Of a stretch of DNA of 64,000 nucleotides, positions 1 through 8,906 are shown piece after piece (the first letter of the stretch is position 1; each line of letters opens with the position of its first letter). The position numbers were made by a program, and so were the translations under genes. The stretch comes from Neorhizobium petrolearium (GTDB taxonomy: Bacteria; Pseudomonadota; Alphaproteobacteria; Rhizobiales; Rhizobiaceae): contig NZ_JAGGJW010000001.1 in the NCBI RefSeq assembly GCF_017873175.1, forward strand, positions 62,001-126,000, given 5' to 3'. The notes below the pieces were generated by a model that was not told where the DNA came from, did no database searches, and saw only the letters and a list, made by a program, of their open reading frames with translations.

Positions 1-45
1 GATCAGTGCTGCGCACGCAAAAAAGAGCGCGATGGGCTTGCCCAT
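1..45 (-). CDS. 5' end of an unidentified gene, possible signal peptide
   Basis: Only the first 15 codons lie in the window. From an ATG at base 45 running toward base 1 they read M-G-K-P-I-A-L-F-F-A-C-A-A-L-I: a lysine near the start followed by an unbroken hydrophobic run, as in a signal peptide or first membrane helix. The protein cannot be named. No strong ribosome binding site precedes the ATG, so this could be chance. The 255 bases between it and the gene ending at 301 show no convincing gene. Confidence 0.35.
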   Translation of the reverse strand, partial: MGKPIALFFACAALI

Positions 46-300
46 GGAGAAACGCCTTTCGGAAGAGGATTTGATCGTCACGGTTGAGTATCTATCTCGG
101 CAGGAGCTTTATTGCTCGCATTCGAGAAATTCAATAAAGGATTTTGCTGAACCCGCCGTTAACGCGACTGCTTCAGTGACTGCGGCGTTTGCGCCACAGT
201 TCATGCCTGAAAGATAAGCGGAAACAAAGGCATGCCCGCTTTTTGAGCGAGCAGGGAGCTGTTTCGGTGAGACAGAGGATCGGCTAATTTAGTAAAAATA

Positions 301-1281
301 TCAGGCGGCCCGGCCGGAGCGCGTGTACTGGCCCTGCGGCCTGTACTGCACCAGATAGGAAGGCAGGACCGAGGTGGCGAGCGTCGGGCGGATGCCGATG
401 GCTTCGAGCGTGCGCCCTTCCTTCACGGCGGCATCGGAAACCACGTTGTCCACCTTCAGAAGCTTCACCTGGTCGGGCGTGATTGGCGGCTGCACGAAGG
501 GGATGAGCGAAGCGATGTTACCGATCAGCGATGCAATGCCGGAGGGCAGTGAAACCAGCCTGTTCTGCCGATTCGTGATGCGCAGCATCGTCTCGAGACA
601 TTGACGGAAGGTCATGACTTCCGGACCGCCAAGCTCGTAGATCTTGCCTGGGGCGATCGTACCGTCGACGGAACGGGCGATGGTTTCGGCGACATCCTCG
701 ACATAGACCGGCTGGAATTTCGTGTTGCCGCCGCCGACAAGCGGGAGGGCGGGGAAAATGCGCGCCATGGCGGCGAACTTGTTGAAGAAGCTGTCTTCCG
801 GGCCGAACATGATCGACGGGCGGAGGATCACCGCATCCGGCATCAGGGAAAGGATCATCGCTTCCGCGCGGCCTTTGGTGCGGGCATAGGACGACTGCGA
901 GTTCGGATCGGCGCCGATTGCGGAAATATGGGTAAGCTTGGCACCTGCGGCGCGGGCCGCTTCGGCAACCGAACGGGCACCGAAGTCCTGCACGGCGTCG
1001 AACGTGTTGCGGCTGGTCTCAAACATGATGCCGACACAGTTCACGACATGGGAAGCACCTTCGACCGCCCGGAAAACAGACTGGCGATAGCGAAGGTTGG
1101 CCTGGACGAGCGAGATCTGCCCGACATAACCGGCCGGCAGCAGGAAGCCTGCGAGATCCGGACGGCGCACGGCAACCCGCACGCGATAACCCCGTTTGGC
1201 AAGCGTCCGCACCACATGCCGCCCGACAAACCCCGATCCTCCGAAAACGGTAACGAGTGGCGGAAGGTTGTTGATGGTCAT
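301..1281 (-). CDS. Complex I NDUFA9-subunit-like atypical SDR protein
   Basis: This 326-residue protein belongs to the atypical short-chain dehydrogenase group related to the NDUFA9 subunit of respiratory complex I. A Rossmann nucleotide-binding loop GGSGFVG lies at residues 14-20. An SYARTK stretch at 131-136 places Tyr and Lys in the SDR YxxxK spacing. Motifs such as LRPSIMFGPEDSFFNKFA are typical of the bacterial NDUFA9-like family. The role in bacteria is uncertain: NAD(P)H binding, perhaps quinone-related or complex I assembly. The ATG at 1281 is preceded by CGGAG at good spacing. It is transcribed alone, about 100 bases downstream of the DUF1330 gene on the same strand. Confidence 0.85.
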   Translation of the reverse strand: MTINNLPPLVTVFGGSGFVGRHVVRTLAKRGYRVRVAVRRPDLAGFLLPAGYVGQISLVQANLRYRQSVFRAVEGASHVVNCVGIMFETSRNTFDAVQDFGARSVAEAARAAGAKLTHISAIGADPNSQSSYARTKGRAEAMILSLMPDAVILRPSIMFGPEDSFFNKFAAMARIFPALPLVGGGNTKFQPVYVEDVAETIARSVDGTIAPGKIYELGGPEVMTFRQCLETMLRITNRQNRLVSLPSGIASLIGNIASLIPFVQPPITPDQVKLLKVDNVVSDAAVKEGRTLEAIGIRPTLATSVLPSYLVQYRPQGQYTRSGRAA

Positions 1282-1383
1282 GGCATGCTCCGGGAGCCGA
1301 TAGGGAAGGTTGAGAGCTGTTTAGCCGAATCGTGACGCGGGTGGAAGTGTCTCACTGCCGCACCTGCGATTGTTGTCCTCTCT

Positions 1384-1671
1384 TTAAATACCTTCCACGA
1401 CGACCATTTCCGCATCCGCAACTTCCTGGCGGATTTTCGCGGCGATCTGATATTCCGGCGAGTTGTAGCAGTCGACGGCAGCCTGCTTCGAAGGAAACTC
1501 GATCACCACGTTGCGGGCACGCGCTTTGCCTTCCAGCTCGGTGAAGTCGCCGCCGCGGGCGAGAAAGTTGGCGCCGTATTTGTCGAAGGCCACCTTAGCG
1601 GCTGCCACATAATCCTTGTACCGTTCCGAGTCTCGGATATCGACGCGGGCGATCCAGTATCCCTTGGCCAT
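1384..1671 (-). CDS. DUF1330 family small protein
   Basis: This 95-residue protein is of the DUF1330 type, a dimeric alpha/beta-barrel (ferredoxin-like) fold of unknown activity. The N-terminal MAKGYWIARVDIRD, the central FLARGG and the VVIEFPS...A...CYNSPEYQ stretch are characteristic. The frame opens further upstream, but the ATG at 1671 is preceded by GGAGGAG about six bases away and matches the usual N-terminus. It diverges from the beta-helix gene beginning at 1734, with 62 bases between them for both promoters. A function cannot be assigned. Confidence 0.85.
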   Translation of the reverse strand: MAKGYWIARVDIRDSERYKDYVAAAKVAFDKYGANFLARGGDFTELEGKARARNVVIEFPSKQAAVDCYNSPEYQIAAKIRQEVADAEMVVVEGI

Positions 1672-1733
1672 GAAATCTCCTCCAATGCGCATTTCGATAT
1701 GCTGACTTCAGGCAAATCCTCGGGCAAGTCAAT

Positions 1734-2789
1734 ATGAAGAGCACCGCACGATATCTGGCCCCGGCCGTCTTTGCCGCCCTCTGGCTGCTTGCGAGGTCCG
1801 CCCCTGCACATGCGGCAGCGACTGTCTGCGGGGCGGAAATCCGTGCGGCCTTGGATGCACCGGTTTCGAAGGCTTCGAAGCCGGTCGAGATCGCCTGCAA
1901 TCTGAAACTCGCAGGGACAGACGTTATCACCATGCCGATCGCCTTTTCAGGCAGCGCTTCCTCGGGGGTGTCACTCGATTGCGACGGCGCGACGCTTGAC
2001 GGAACAGCGGCGAAAGCGCGAACCCTGCTCATACGGTCCTTGCGCAACCGGGATGGCGGCTGGGACGTACCGCGGAATATCCGTATCCGCAACTGCATCA
2101 TCAAGGGTGACGTGCGCATCCAGGGTCTTGGGCGAAACGGAGAGGCGGAGGGTGTGCGTCTGTCGTCCCTGCAGACCGGACATACCGCAAGGGCGCAGGC
2201 TGCCGCGCCAAGCGGAATAACGTTCGACAATGTCACCTTCGTGGGAAATGGCACCATCCCGCTTTATGCGGCGCCGGGTGTCACGGGGATGGCGGTCGAG
2301 AATTCCCGCTTCACAGGCAGAACGACCGCGACGGCGATCTATCTCGATGCGGAATCGGCCCGCAACCGCATCGTCGGCAACACGTTCGACATCCGCACCA
2401 CCCGGCGAGAGATGATCGCGGTCGACGGTTCGGCGGAAAACCGGATCGCGCAGAACACGTTCGAGAATCCGATCAAGGGCGGCATCTTCCTTTACCGCAA
2501 TTGCGGCGAGAGCGGCACGATCCGCCACCAGGCGCCGGAACGCAATGTGATCGCCGGCAACACGTTCCGCTACATGAATTTCTGGGCAGCACGGCCGGCG
2601 GTCTGGCTCGGCAGCCGGCAGGGTTCACGCTCATATTGTTTCTCGCGGCCGGACCGTCCGTTCGGCAGCAGTCTCAGCGCCCTCGACCATGCGCGATACA
2701 ATACTGTCACCGGCAACCGCCTGCCGGGCGGTACCCCGCAGTTGATCGTCGATCACGACGAACACAACACGGTTTCGGACAATCGCTAG
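1734..2789 (+). CDS. Secreted right-handed parallel beta-helix protein
   Basis: This 351-residue protein has an N-terminal signal peptide (hydrophobic core in residues 8-20, likely cleavage near APAHA/A around residue 27). The mature part carries repeated NxIxGNTF-like turns ([38 protein letters not shown]) spaced as in right-handed parallel beta-helices of pectate lyase, carbohydrate-binding and NosD type. Several cysteines (near residues 33, 55, 79 and 94, plus others near 257 and 302) could form disulfides outside the cytoplasm. I see no complete pectate-lyase catalytic motif, so the activity is unknown; polysaccharide binding or lysis is a guess. Its TAG overlaps the end of pyrF on the other strand by four bases. 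Confidence 0.75.
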   Translation: MKSTARYLAPAVFAALWLLARSAPAHAAATVCGAEIRAALDAPVSKASKPVEIACNLKLAGTDVITMPIAFSGSASSGVSLDCDGATLDGTAAKARTLLIRSLRNRDGGWDVPRNIRIRNCIIKGDVRIQGLGRNGEAEGVRLSSLQTGHTARAQAAAPSGITFDNVTFVGNGTIPLYAAPGVTGMAVENSRFTGRTTATAIYLDAESARNRIVGNTFDIRTTRREMIAVDGSAENRIAQNTFENPIKGGIFLYRNCGESGTIRHQAPERNVIAGNTFRYMNFWAARPAVWLGSRQGSRSYCFSRPDRPFGSSLSALDHARYNTVTGNRLPGGTPQLIVDHDEHNTVSDNR

Positions 2790-3478
2790 AGGACGCTTTG
2801 CATCTCGGCGAGAATGGCTTCGGCCGCGGCCTTCGGGTCCGGCGCCTTGACGATCGGCCGAGCGACGACGAGATGGCTCGATCCGGCGCGAAGTGCATCG
2901 GCCGGCGTCATCACCCGCTTCTGGTCACCTACGTCCGAGCCGGCAGGCCGGATGCCCGGTGTCACGACCGCCATGGTGGTGCCGACGATCTTGCGCACGG
3001 CAGAGGCTTCTTCCGCCGAGCAGACGATACCGCCCATGCCGGCGGCAAGTGCCTGTTCGGCGCGGCGCAGCACCAGCGTATGCGGGTCATATTCGTAACC
3101 GGCATCCGTCAGGTCCGCCTCGTCCATCGAGGTCAGCACGGTGACGGCAAGCAGGCAGAGATCGGAGCCTTTGGCTGCCGCGACGGCGGCGCGCATCGCC
3201 TTCGGATAGGCATGCAAGGTCAACATCGTGACACCCATCTTGACGATGTTCTCGACGCCCTTCGCCACCGTGTTGTCGATGTCGAGCAGCTTCATGTCGA
3301 GGAAGACCTGTTTGCCGTCCTTGACGAGGTCGCGAGCGAATTCGAGGCCTCCGGCAAAGGCGAGCTGGTAGCCGATCTTGTAGAAAGAAACCGTGTCGCC
3401 GAGCGTGGCGACCATTTTCTCCGCCTCGGCAGTTGTGGGGATGTCGAGGCCGACGATCAGACGGTCACGCGCATTCAT
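2786..3478 (-). CDS. pyrF: Orotidine 5'-phosphate decarboxylase
   Basis: This 230-residue cytoplasmic enzyme decarboxylates OMP to UMP, the last step of de novo pyrimidine synthesis. The signature D61-M-K63-L-L-D66-I-D68-N-T holds the catalytic Asp-Lys-Asp array, and the C-terminal VVTPGIRP phosphate-binding loop is present. Length fits the short bacterial type I family. The frame is open upstream, but the ATG at 3478 ([14 protein letters not shown]) has a GGAAGGA ribosome binding site and matches the family start. It is the last gene of an overlapping operon with pmtA and a phosphatase-like gene; its start lies 14 bases inside the upstream gene, suggesting translational coupling. Confidence 0.96.
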   Translation of the reverse strand: MNARDRLIVGLDIPTTAEAEKMVATLGDTVSFYKIGYQLAFAGGLEFARDLVKDGKQVFLDMKLLDIDNTVAKGVENIVKMGVTMLTLHAYPKAMRAAVAAAKGSDLCLLAVTVLTSMDEADLTDAGYEYDPHTLVLRRAEQALAAGMGGIVCSAEEASAVRKIVGTTMAVVTPGIRPAGSDVGDQKRVMTPADALRAGSSHLVVARPIVKAPDPKAAAEAILAEMQSVL

Positions 3479-4067
3479 GCCTGATTCCTTCCCATGTCTC
3501 GATGGGTGTCCACTCGCATGAGACAGCTCGATCCGCAAGTCCGAAACAGAAGAGATTTCCGCCGCCGGGCGGCTGGTCGCGATCGCGACCGATAGGCCTG
3601 CCGGCCAGATGGCACTTCAGCAGCGTCCCGACGCCCCCGTGGCCCACGAAGGCGATGGGCATTTTGGAGTCGTGATCGGCAAGGATGCGGTTGACGGCGG
3701 AGACGATGCGAGCCTGCGCGTCGACGGCGCGTTCCCAGCCCTTGAAGCTCTGATCCGGGTGGGCGAAAAACCAGTCGGCGGCCTTCTCGAATTCCGGTGG
3801 CGGCAGGAAACCGGTCGCCGAGCGGTCGTTCTCATGCGTGTCATGAGCGGTCTCGACTGCGATACCGGAAGCCGCAGCGAGAATTTCGGCCGTTTCGATC
3901 GCCTTCGTTTCATCGCTGGAGATGATCCGCCCGAGTTTCCTTGCCCATCCGGAACGTGAGGCTTGTTCGGCGCGCGTCCGGCCGATGTCCGACAACCCCC
4001 ATCGCGGCACAGGCACATCCGGATCGATCCTGACCTGCGGGTGGGTGATGTAGAGGCCGAACGTCAT
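3465..4067 (-). CDS. Divergent histidine phosphatase family protein
   Basis: This 200-residue protein resembles the phosphoglycerate-mutase/histidine phosphatase superfamily but departs from it at the active site. The usual N-terminal RHG reads T8-H9-P10, so the phosphorylated His is kept while the preceding Arg is lost. The SSxxxRAxxTA motif reads [14 protein letters not shown], with Arg replaced by Lys. The second histidine is kept in VGHGG near residue 140. Its start overlaps the pmtA stop by four bases and its end overlaps pyrF by 14, so it sits inside a coupled pmtA-pyrF operon. The substrate is unknown; a small-molecule phosphate or a regulatory role is equally possible. Confidence 0.75.
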   Translation of the reverse strand: MTFGLYITHPQVRIDPDVPVPRWGLSDIGRTRAEQASRSGWARKLGRIISSDETKAIETAEILAAASGIAVETAHDTHENDRSATGFLPPPEFEKAADWFFAHPDQSFKGWERAVDAQARIVSAVNRILADHDSKMPIAFVGHGGVGTLLKCHLAGRPIGRDRDQPPGGGNLFCFGLADRAVSCEWTPIETWEGIRHECA

Positions 4068-4657
4068 GGACGGCTATAGGTCCACAGCTGGGCCGGCGGA
4101 ATGTTGCGGACCACGAAATCGTAATGCCTGATCCGGTAGCGGTCCGGGTTCGCGATGATCGGCGAGACGGGACCGTAGGTAATCTGCATGACCGGCCGGC
4201 CGGCCGGAATGCGGCCGAGAAGATCTTCCAGAAGCGCGATACGGCGCTCCATGGGGAAGCTCAGGAGCGGGATCGCGGAGACGACGCTGTCGAAGGTTTT
4301 GTCCCTCCAGGCGCCGAGCGTGCGTTCGAGATCGAAGGCGTCGCCGTTGATGAAGTTTACGCCCGGAAATGCGCGGACCAGATGCTGGTAGAAATCGGTC
4401 GAATATTCGATCGAGACGAGATTTTCCGGGGCGATGCCGTGCTTCAGGATCGCCTTGGTGATGATGCCCGTGCCAGGCCCGAGTTCGAGGACCGGCAGGC
4501 CGGATGCCGTGTCGACGATGCTTGCCATGCGCCCGGCAGTAACGGAAGAGGTGGGGCAGATCGCGCCAACCCTTTTCGGGCCATCCATCCAGCCCTTGAA
4601 GAACCGGATTTCCTCGTCGAACTTGCGGCCAAGCCGTTCCTTCAGTCGCAATTCCAT
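4064..4657 (-). CDS. pmtA: Phospholipid N-methyltransferase (PmtA, Sinorhizobium type)
   Basis: This 197-residue protein is the soluble, membrane-associating phospholipid N-methyltransferase that methylates phosphatidylethanolamine three times with S-adenosylmethionine to give phosphatidylcholine. The SAM-binding loop ELGPGTG is at residues 58-64. The upstream GAICPTSSVTAGRMA and the later AIPLLSFP are typical of the rhizobial PmtA group rather than the Rhodobacter group. The N-terminal amphipathic basic stretch (residues 1-28) fits the membrane-binding helix known for Agrobacterium PmtA. The ATG at 4657 follows GGGAGAGG. It heads a three-gene overlapping operon ending with pyrF. Confidence 0.92.
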   Translation of the reverse strand: MELRLKERLGRKFDEEIRFFKGWMDGPKRVGAICPTSSVTAGRMASIVDTASGLPVLELGPGTGIITKAILKHGIAPENLVSIEYSTDFYQHLVRAFPGVNFINGDAFDLERTLGAWRDKTFDSVVSAIPLLSFPMERRIALLEDLLGRIPAGRPVMQITYGPVSPIIANPDRYRIRHYDFVVRNIPPAQLWTYSRP

Positions 4658-4733
4658 GGATATGCCTCTCCCTTTCGGCCCCTATCTGGACCCGCATGCC
4701 GCAAAAGCAAGAGAAAATGTCGCAGCGGGCAAA

Positions 4734-4770
4734 AAACCAAGAAAAAGGCGGCTGAAGTTTCCCAGCCGCC
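4734..4770 (-). terminator. Rho-independent terminator of dnaN
   Basis: On the minus strand, eight bases beyond the dnaN stop, GGCGGCTG pairs perfectly with CAGCCGCC across an eight-base loop (stem bases 4747-4754 and 4763-4770), followed by a T-rich run covering 4746 down to about 4734. It separates dnaN from the pmtA operon. Confidence 0.88.
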
Positions 4771-4778
4771 CTGAATGA

Positions 4779-5897
4779 TCAGACGCGCATCGGCATCAGC
4801 ACATAGAGTGCATCATCCCCCGCCGTGTCGCGCACCAGCGTTGGCGACCCCGCATCCGCCAGCATAAAGATTGCATCTTCGCCGGAAAGCTGCGCCGTGA
4901 TGTCGAGCAGGTATTTGGCGTTGAAGCCGATCTCCATCGGATCGCTTTCGTAGCCGACGGCCACTTCTTCCGTAGCGCTGCCGGAATCCGGGTTGTTGAC
5001 GGTCAACAGGAGCTGGCCGTCCGTGAGCGACAGTTTGACCGCCCGGCCTCTTTCCGAGGAAATGGTCGAGACGCGGTCTACGGCTTTGGTGAAGCTCTCG
5101 CAATCGACGCGCATCTCCTTGTCGTTGCCGGTCGGGATGACGCGCTGATAATCGGGGAAAGTGCCGTCGATCAGTTTCGAAGTCATCACGATGGTGCCGA
5201 TCGTCAGGCGGATCTTGGCGTCCGACAGTTCAACGGTGACGATCGCTTCCGGGTCCTCGACCAGCTTCTGCAATTCGCCGACCGTCTTGCGCGGAATGAT
5301 GATGCCCGGCATGCCCTCGGAGCCGGACGGCGCCTGGACGTCGGCACGGGCGAGGCGGTGCCCGTCGGTGGCGACGGCGCGAAGCTTCAGGTCACCGCCG
5401 GCCTCGATCGTGTGGAAGAAGATGCCGTTCAGATAATAGCGGGTCTCCTCCGTGGAGATCGCGAACTGCGTGCGGTCGATCAGCATCTTCAGATCGCTCG
5501 CCTTCAGTTTGAAGGTATGCGTGAAACTGCCGGCCGTCAGATCCGGGAAATCCGATTCCGGCAGGCACTGCAGCGAGAATTTCGACCGGCCGGACTGCAC
5601 GGTCATCGAGCCGCCGTCTGGTGTGGTGGCAAGCAGCACCTCGGAGCCGTCGGGCAGCTTGCGGACGATTTCGTAAAGCAGATGCGCGGGAACCGTCGTC
5701 GCGCCGGCATTCTCCACCATGGCCGGCACGGCTTCGGTGATTTCCAGATCGAGATCGGTCGCCTTGAGATCCAGGCTATTGCCGGAAGCGCGCATCAGCA
5801 CGTTGGAAAGGATCGGGATCGTGTTCCGCCGCTCGACCACACGATGCACGTGGTTCAGCGATTTTAAGAGGTTGGACCGCTCAAGAGTAATACGCAT
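4779..5897 (-). CDS. dnaN: DNA polymerase III beta subunit (sliding clamp)
   Basis: This 372-residue protein is the ring-shaped processivity clamp of DNA polymerase III, acting as a head-to-tail dimer around DNA. The three similar domains are visible: the N-terminal MRITLERSNLLKSLNHVHRVVERRNTIPILSNVL, a middle TRYYLNGIFFH...LRAVATDGHRLA segment near residues 170-200, and the C-terminal YVLMPMRV, where the clamp-loader and polymerase docking pocket lies. Length is exactly that usual for Rhizobiaceae. It is not next to dnaA or recF, as is common in this order. A 262-base intergenic space precedes it and is shared with the divergent rsmI. Confidence 0.98.
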   Translation of the reverse strand: MRITLERSNLLKSLNHVHRVVERRNTIPILSNVLMRASGNSLDLKATDLDLEITEAVPAMVENAGATTVPAHLLYEIVRKLPDGSEVLLATTPDGGSMTVQSGRSKFSLQCLPESDFPDLTAGSFTHTFKLKASDLKMLIDRTQFAISTEETRYYLNGIFFHTIEAGGDLKLRAVATDGHRLARADVQAPSGSEGMPGIIIPRKTVGELQKLVEDPEAIVTVELSDAKIRLTIGTIVMTSKLIDGTFPDYQRVIPTGNDKEMRVDCESFTKAVDRVSTISSERGRAVKLSLTDGQLLLTVNNPDSGSATEEVAVGYESDPMEIGFNAKYLLDITAQLSGEDAIFMLADAGSPTLVRDTAGDDALYVLMPMRV

Positions 5898-6159
5898 GGA
5901 CGCTATCGCTTTCGACCGTGGCGATCCGGCTTGGGCCGGACCTCCTGATATTCTGCCGGCTGAGTGCCAGCCTGATGATGTGGACGGGCAAAATGGCAGA
6001 GATCGGCGGCGAAAAGCAAGAGGTTAACGAGATGTCATTGTGGCATTTCCACCTTGCCGTCTGCCCTGCACACAGAAAACTTGGCTCGCCTTTACTTGCC
6101 GAAGCGGGTCGGCTTCATCATAAAGAACCTCCATGTCCACGAACCTTGCCTGATGCCCT

Positions 6160-7068
6160 GTGACCGATGACCTGAAAAACCAGCGCGGCTATCGCGTCGC
6201 CAACACGTTCGTGCCCGCCCGGCCTCTGGAGCCGGCACTCTATCTGGTCGCGACTCCGATCGGCAATCTCGGCGATATGACGCTGCGGGCTCTGGAAACA
6301 TTGGCCGGCGCCGATGTGCTCGCCTGCGAGGATACCCGTGTCACCCGCGTGCTGCTCGATCGCTATGGCATCGTCAACAGGCCTTTCGCCTATCATGAGC
6401 ACAACGCCGATGAGGCGGGGCCGAAACTGCTTGCCGCCCTGGAGGAGGGAAAATCCGTGGCGCTCGTCTCCGATGCCGGGACGCCGCTCGTATCCGATCC
6501 CGGCTACCGGCTGACGCAGATGGCGATCGAGGCCGGCCGTAAGGTGGTGCCGATCCCCGGCGCGTCCGCGCCGCTTGCCGCACTCGTCGGCTCCGGCATG
6601 CCGTCCGATGCATTTCTGTTCGCCGGCTTCCTGCCGGCAAAGGACAAGGGGCGGCGGGACCGGCTGGCGGAGCTTTCGAAAGTGCCGGCGACGCTGATCT
6701 TCTTTGAATCGCCCCATCGCATCGGCGTGACGCTGGCCGCGGCCGCCGACGTGCTGGGTGGAGACCGGCGTGCCTGCGTATGCCGGGAACTCACGAAGAC
6801 CTTCGAGGAGTTCCGCCGCGGCACGCTGGAGGAACTGGCTGCCTACTATAGTGACGATCGCGTGGTAAAGGGCGAGATCGTGTTGCTCCTGGCGCCGCCG
6901 GAAGCCAAAGAAGCGCTGGGGGAGGTGGAGGTCGACATGCTGCTGCGCGAGCTTGCCGCCACGATGCCGACCGCAAAGGCGGCGACCGAGGCGGCCCGCC
7001 TCGTCGGCCTTCCCCGCAAGGACCTCTACCAGCGGCTTCTGGCACTGAAGGGCGAGAACGGTGGCTGA
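6160..7068 (+). CDS. rsmI: 16S rRNA 2'-O-ribose methyltransferase (C1402)
   Basis: This 302-residue SAM-dependent enzyme methylates the ribose of C1402 in the decoding centre of 16S rRNA. The tetrapyrrole-methylase fold is marked by YLVATPIGNLGDMTLRAL at residues 28-45, CEDTRVTRVLL near 54, and SDAGTPLVSDPG near 107. A GTG start at 6160 is chosen because nearby ATGs meet stops quickly; the ribosome binding site is weak. The stop overlaps the yraN start by eight bases, so the two are co-translated, the order common in proteobacteria. Confidence 0.95.
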   Translation: MTDDLKNQRGYRVANTFVPARPLEPALYLVATPIGNLGDMTLRALETLAGADVLACEDTRVTRVLLDRYGIVNRPFAYHEHNADEAGPKLLAALEEGKSVALVSDAGTPLVSDPGYRLTQMAIEAGRKVVPIPGASAPLAALVGSGMPSDAFLFAGFLPAKDKGRRDRLAELSKVPATLIFFESPHRIGVTLAAAADVLGGDRRACVCRELTKTFEEFRRGTLEELAAYYSDDRVVKGEIVLLLAPPEAKEALGEVEVDMLLRELAATMPTAKAATEAARLVGLPRKDLYQRLLALKGENGG

Positions 7069-7459
7069 GGATGGTGCCGGCCTGAAACGCCGCAGGACAG
7101 TGCGCCTAAAAGCTGAACGGCAGAAGGCCCAGCGCTGGGGGCATATCTCGGAATATCTCGCCGCATTCTACCTCATGGCCAAGGGCTACCGGGTCCTTTC
7201 GATCCGCCATCGCACGAGGCTCGGCGAGATCGATCTCATCGTCCGCAAGGGTGACCTGGTCGCCTTTGTCGAGGTGAAGGCGCGGGCCGGCGAGCAGGAG
7301 GCCATCGATGCGGTCGGCTATGCCGCCCAGAAGCGGATCCGGGCGGCCAGCGATCTATGGTTGGCGAAGCGGAAGGACGCGGCGGGCCTGTCGCAGCGTT
7401 ACGACATCGTCGTCATTCGGCGGGGTCGTTTGCCTCGGCATTATCCGGATGCGTTCTAA
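7061..7459 (+). CDS. UPF0102 (YraN) family protein, endonuclease-like fold
   Basis: This 132-residue protein is of the UPF0102/YraN family, which has a restriction-endonuclease-like fold. The core LGEIDLIVRKGDLVAFVEVKAR gives the acidic and basic positions E56, D58, E71 and K73 in the PD-(D/E)xK arrangement. A biochemical role is not established; DNA or RNA processing is inferred from the fold. GTG start at 7061 inside the end of rsmI. The next gene on this strand is ugpB, behind a phosphate-type operator. Confidence 0.9.
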   Translation: MAEDGAGLKRRRTVRLKAERQKAQRWGHISEYLAAFYLMAKGYRVLSIRHRTRLGEIDLIVRKGDLVAFVEVKARAGEQEAIDAVGYAAQKRIRAASDLWLAKRKDAAGLSQRYDIVVIRRGRLPRHYPDAF

Positions 7460-7480
7460 TAAATGGCCTTGATCCTTGTT

Positions 7481-7520
7481 CTGTTAAAAAACTGACATAA
7501 AACTGTAAAGTTGGTGTCAT
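7481..7520 (+). promoter_or_regulatory. Tandem PHO-box array (candidate PhoB operator) before ugpB
   Basis: Four hexamers resembling the PhoB half-site CTGTCA occur every 11 bases: CTGTTA at 7481, CTGACA at 7492, CTGTAA at 7503 and GTGTCA at 7514, with A-rich spacers between the first three. Each 18-base window from 7481 and from 7492 matches 15 of 18 positions of CTGTCATAWAWCTGTCAY by hand count; the third matches about 12. The array ends 50 bases before the ugpB start, as expected for activation by PhoB under phosphate limitation. Confidence 0.8.
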
Positions 7521-7570
7521 GGGAGGACCCTATTCGGGGCCGGCACCAATCAAGGTGGAGGACTTTTTTC

Positions 7571-8893
7571 ATGTTGAAGAAACTTTCGATGGCCGCTGTT
7601 GCGGTTGCATTGTCCGCGACGTCGTCGCTTGCGGCGACGGAGATCACCTGGTGGCACGCCATGGGCGCGGAACTGGGACAGAAGCTTGAGGGGATCGCCA
7701 AGAAGTTCAACGAGAGTCAGACCGAGTATCATGTGACTCCCGTCTTCAAAGGTACCTATCCTGAAACCTTGACCGCAGCCATCGCCGCCTTCCGCGCCGG
7801 TCAGCAGCCAGCAATCGTGCAGGTCTTCGAGGTCGGCACCGGCACGATGATGGCAGCCAAGGGCGCCGTCTACCCCGTCTATAAGCTGATGACCGACAAC
7901 AAGGAGCCCTGGGATCCGAAAGGCTTCCTCACGCCCGTGACGGGTTATTATTCCGACACGGAAGGCAACATCCTGTCGATGCCGTTCAACTCGTCGACTC
8001 CGATCATGTACTACAACAAGGATGTCTTCAAAAAGGCGGGCCTTGATCCAGAAGTCGCCCCGAAGACCTGGAAGGAAGTCGAAGAATTCTCCAAGAAGAT
8101 CGTTTCGTCCGGTGCGGCGAAGTGTGGTTTCACCTCCGGTTGGATTTCCTGGGTCCAGCTCGAAAATCTTTCGGCAATTCACGATAAGCCCTATGGCACG
8201 CTGGAAAACGGCTTCGGCGGCTTGAAGACCGAGTTCACCTTCAACGGCGACCTGCAGGCCCGCCACTGGGAGAACCTGAAGAAATGGGCGGATGAAGGTC
8301 TCTTCCAATACGGTGGCCCGGTCGGCGGCAACGACGCTCCGCCGAAATTCTATGCCCAGGAATGCGCGATCTACATGAATTCTTCCGCTTCTCGCGCCGG
8401 CGTCATGCTGAATGCCAAGGGTTTCGAGGTTGGTTTTGCACCGCTTCCCTATTATGACGACGCGATTGCCGAGCCGAAGAACTCGATCATCGGTGGCGCC
8501 ACGCTCTGGGTGCTCAACGGCCAGAAGGACCCGAATGTCTACAAGGGCGTTGCCAAGTTCTTCACCTATCTTTCCAAAGCGGAAGTCCAGGCGGATTGGC
8601 ACCAGTTCTCCGGCTATCTTCCGATTACCAATGCTGCCTACGAACTCGGCCAGCAGCAGGGGTACTATGCAAAGAATCCGGGTTCTGACGTGGCGATCAA
8701 GCAGATCACCCGCGGCACGCCGACAGCGAATTCGAAGGGCATCAGGTTCGGTAACCTGACCCAGGTGCGTGACGTTATCGACAGCGAATTCGAAGCGCTT
8801 CTGGCAGGCAAGAAGACGGCCAAGGAAGCTCTCGATAATGCCGTTGTTCGCGGTAACAAGATCCTTCGCGACTTCGAAGCTGCAAATAACTGA
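7571..8893 (+). CDS. ugpB: sn-Glycerol-3-phosphate ABC transporter, periplasmic binding protein
   Basis: This 440-residue secreted protein binds sn-glycerol-3-phosphate or its phosphodiesters and delivers them to UgpAEC. The signal peptide covers about residues 1-21 (MLKKLSMAAVAVALSATSSL, cut near ALA-A). The mature part begins TEITWWHAMG, with GWISWVQLENLSAIHDKPYGT as a UgpB hallmark. The frame is open upstream, but the ATG at 7571 gives a proper signal peptide and follows GGTGGAG. First gene of ugpBAEC, directly behind the PHO-box array. A 32-base palindrome follows the stop and may limit read-through into ugpA. Confidence 0.94.
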   Translation: MLKKLSMAAVAVALSATSSLAATEITWWHAMGAELGQKLEGIAKKFNESQTEYHVTPVFKGTYPETLTAAIAAFRAGQQPAIVQVFEVGTGTMMAAKGAVYPVYKLMTDNKEPWDPKGFLTPVTGYYSDTEGNILSMPFNSSTPIMYYNKDVFKKAGLDPEVAPKTWKEVEEFSKKIVSSGAAKCGFTSGWISWVQLENLSAIHDKPYGTLENGFGGLKTEFTFNGDLQARHWENLKKWADEGLFQYGGPVGGNDAPPKFYAQECAIYMNSSASRAGVMLNAKGFEVGFAPLPYYDDAIAEPKNSIIGGATLWVLNGQKDPNVYKGVAKFFTYLSKAEVQADWHQFSGYLPITNAAYELGQQQGYYAKNPGSDVAIKQITRGTPTANSKGIRFGNLTQVRDVIDSEFEALLAGKKTAKEALDNAVVRGNKILRDFEAANN

Positions 8894-8906
8894 TCTCTCA
8901 TTCAAT

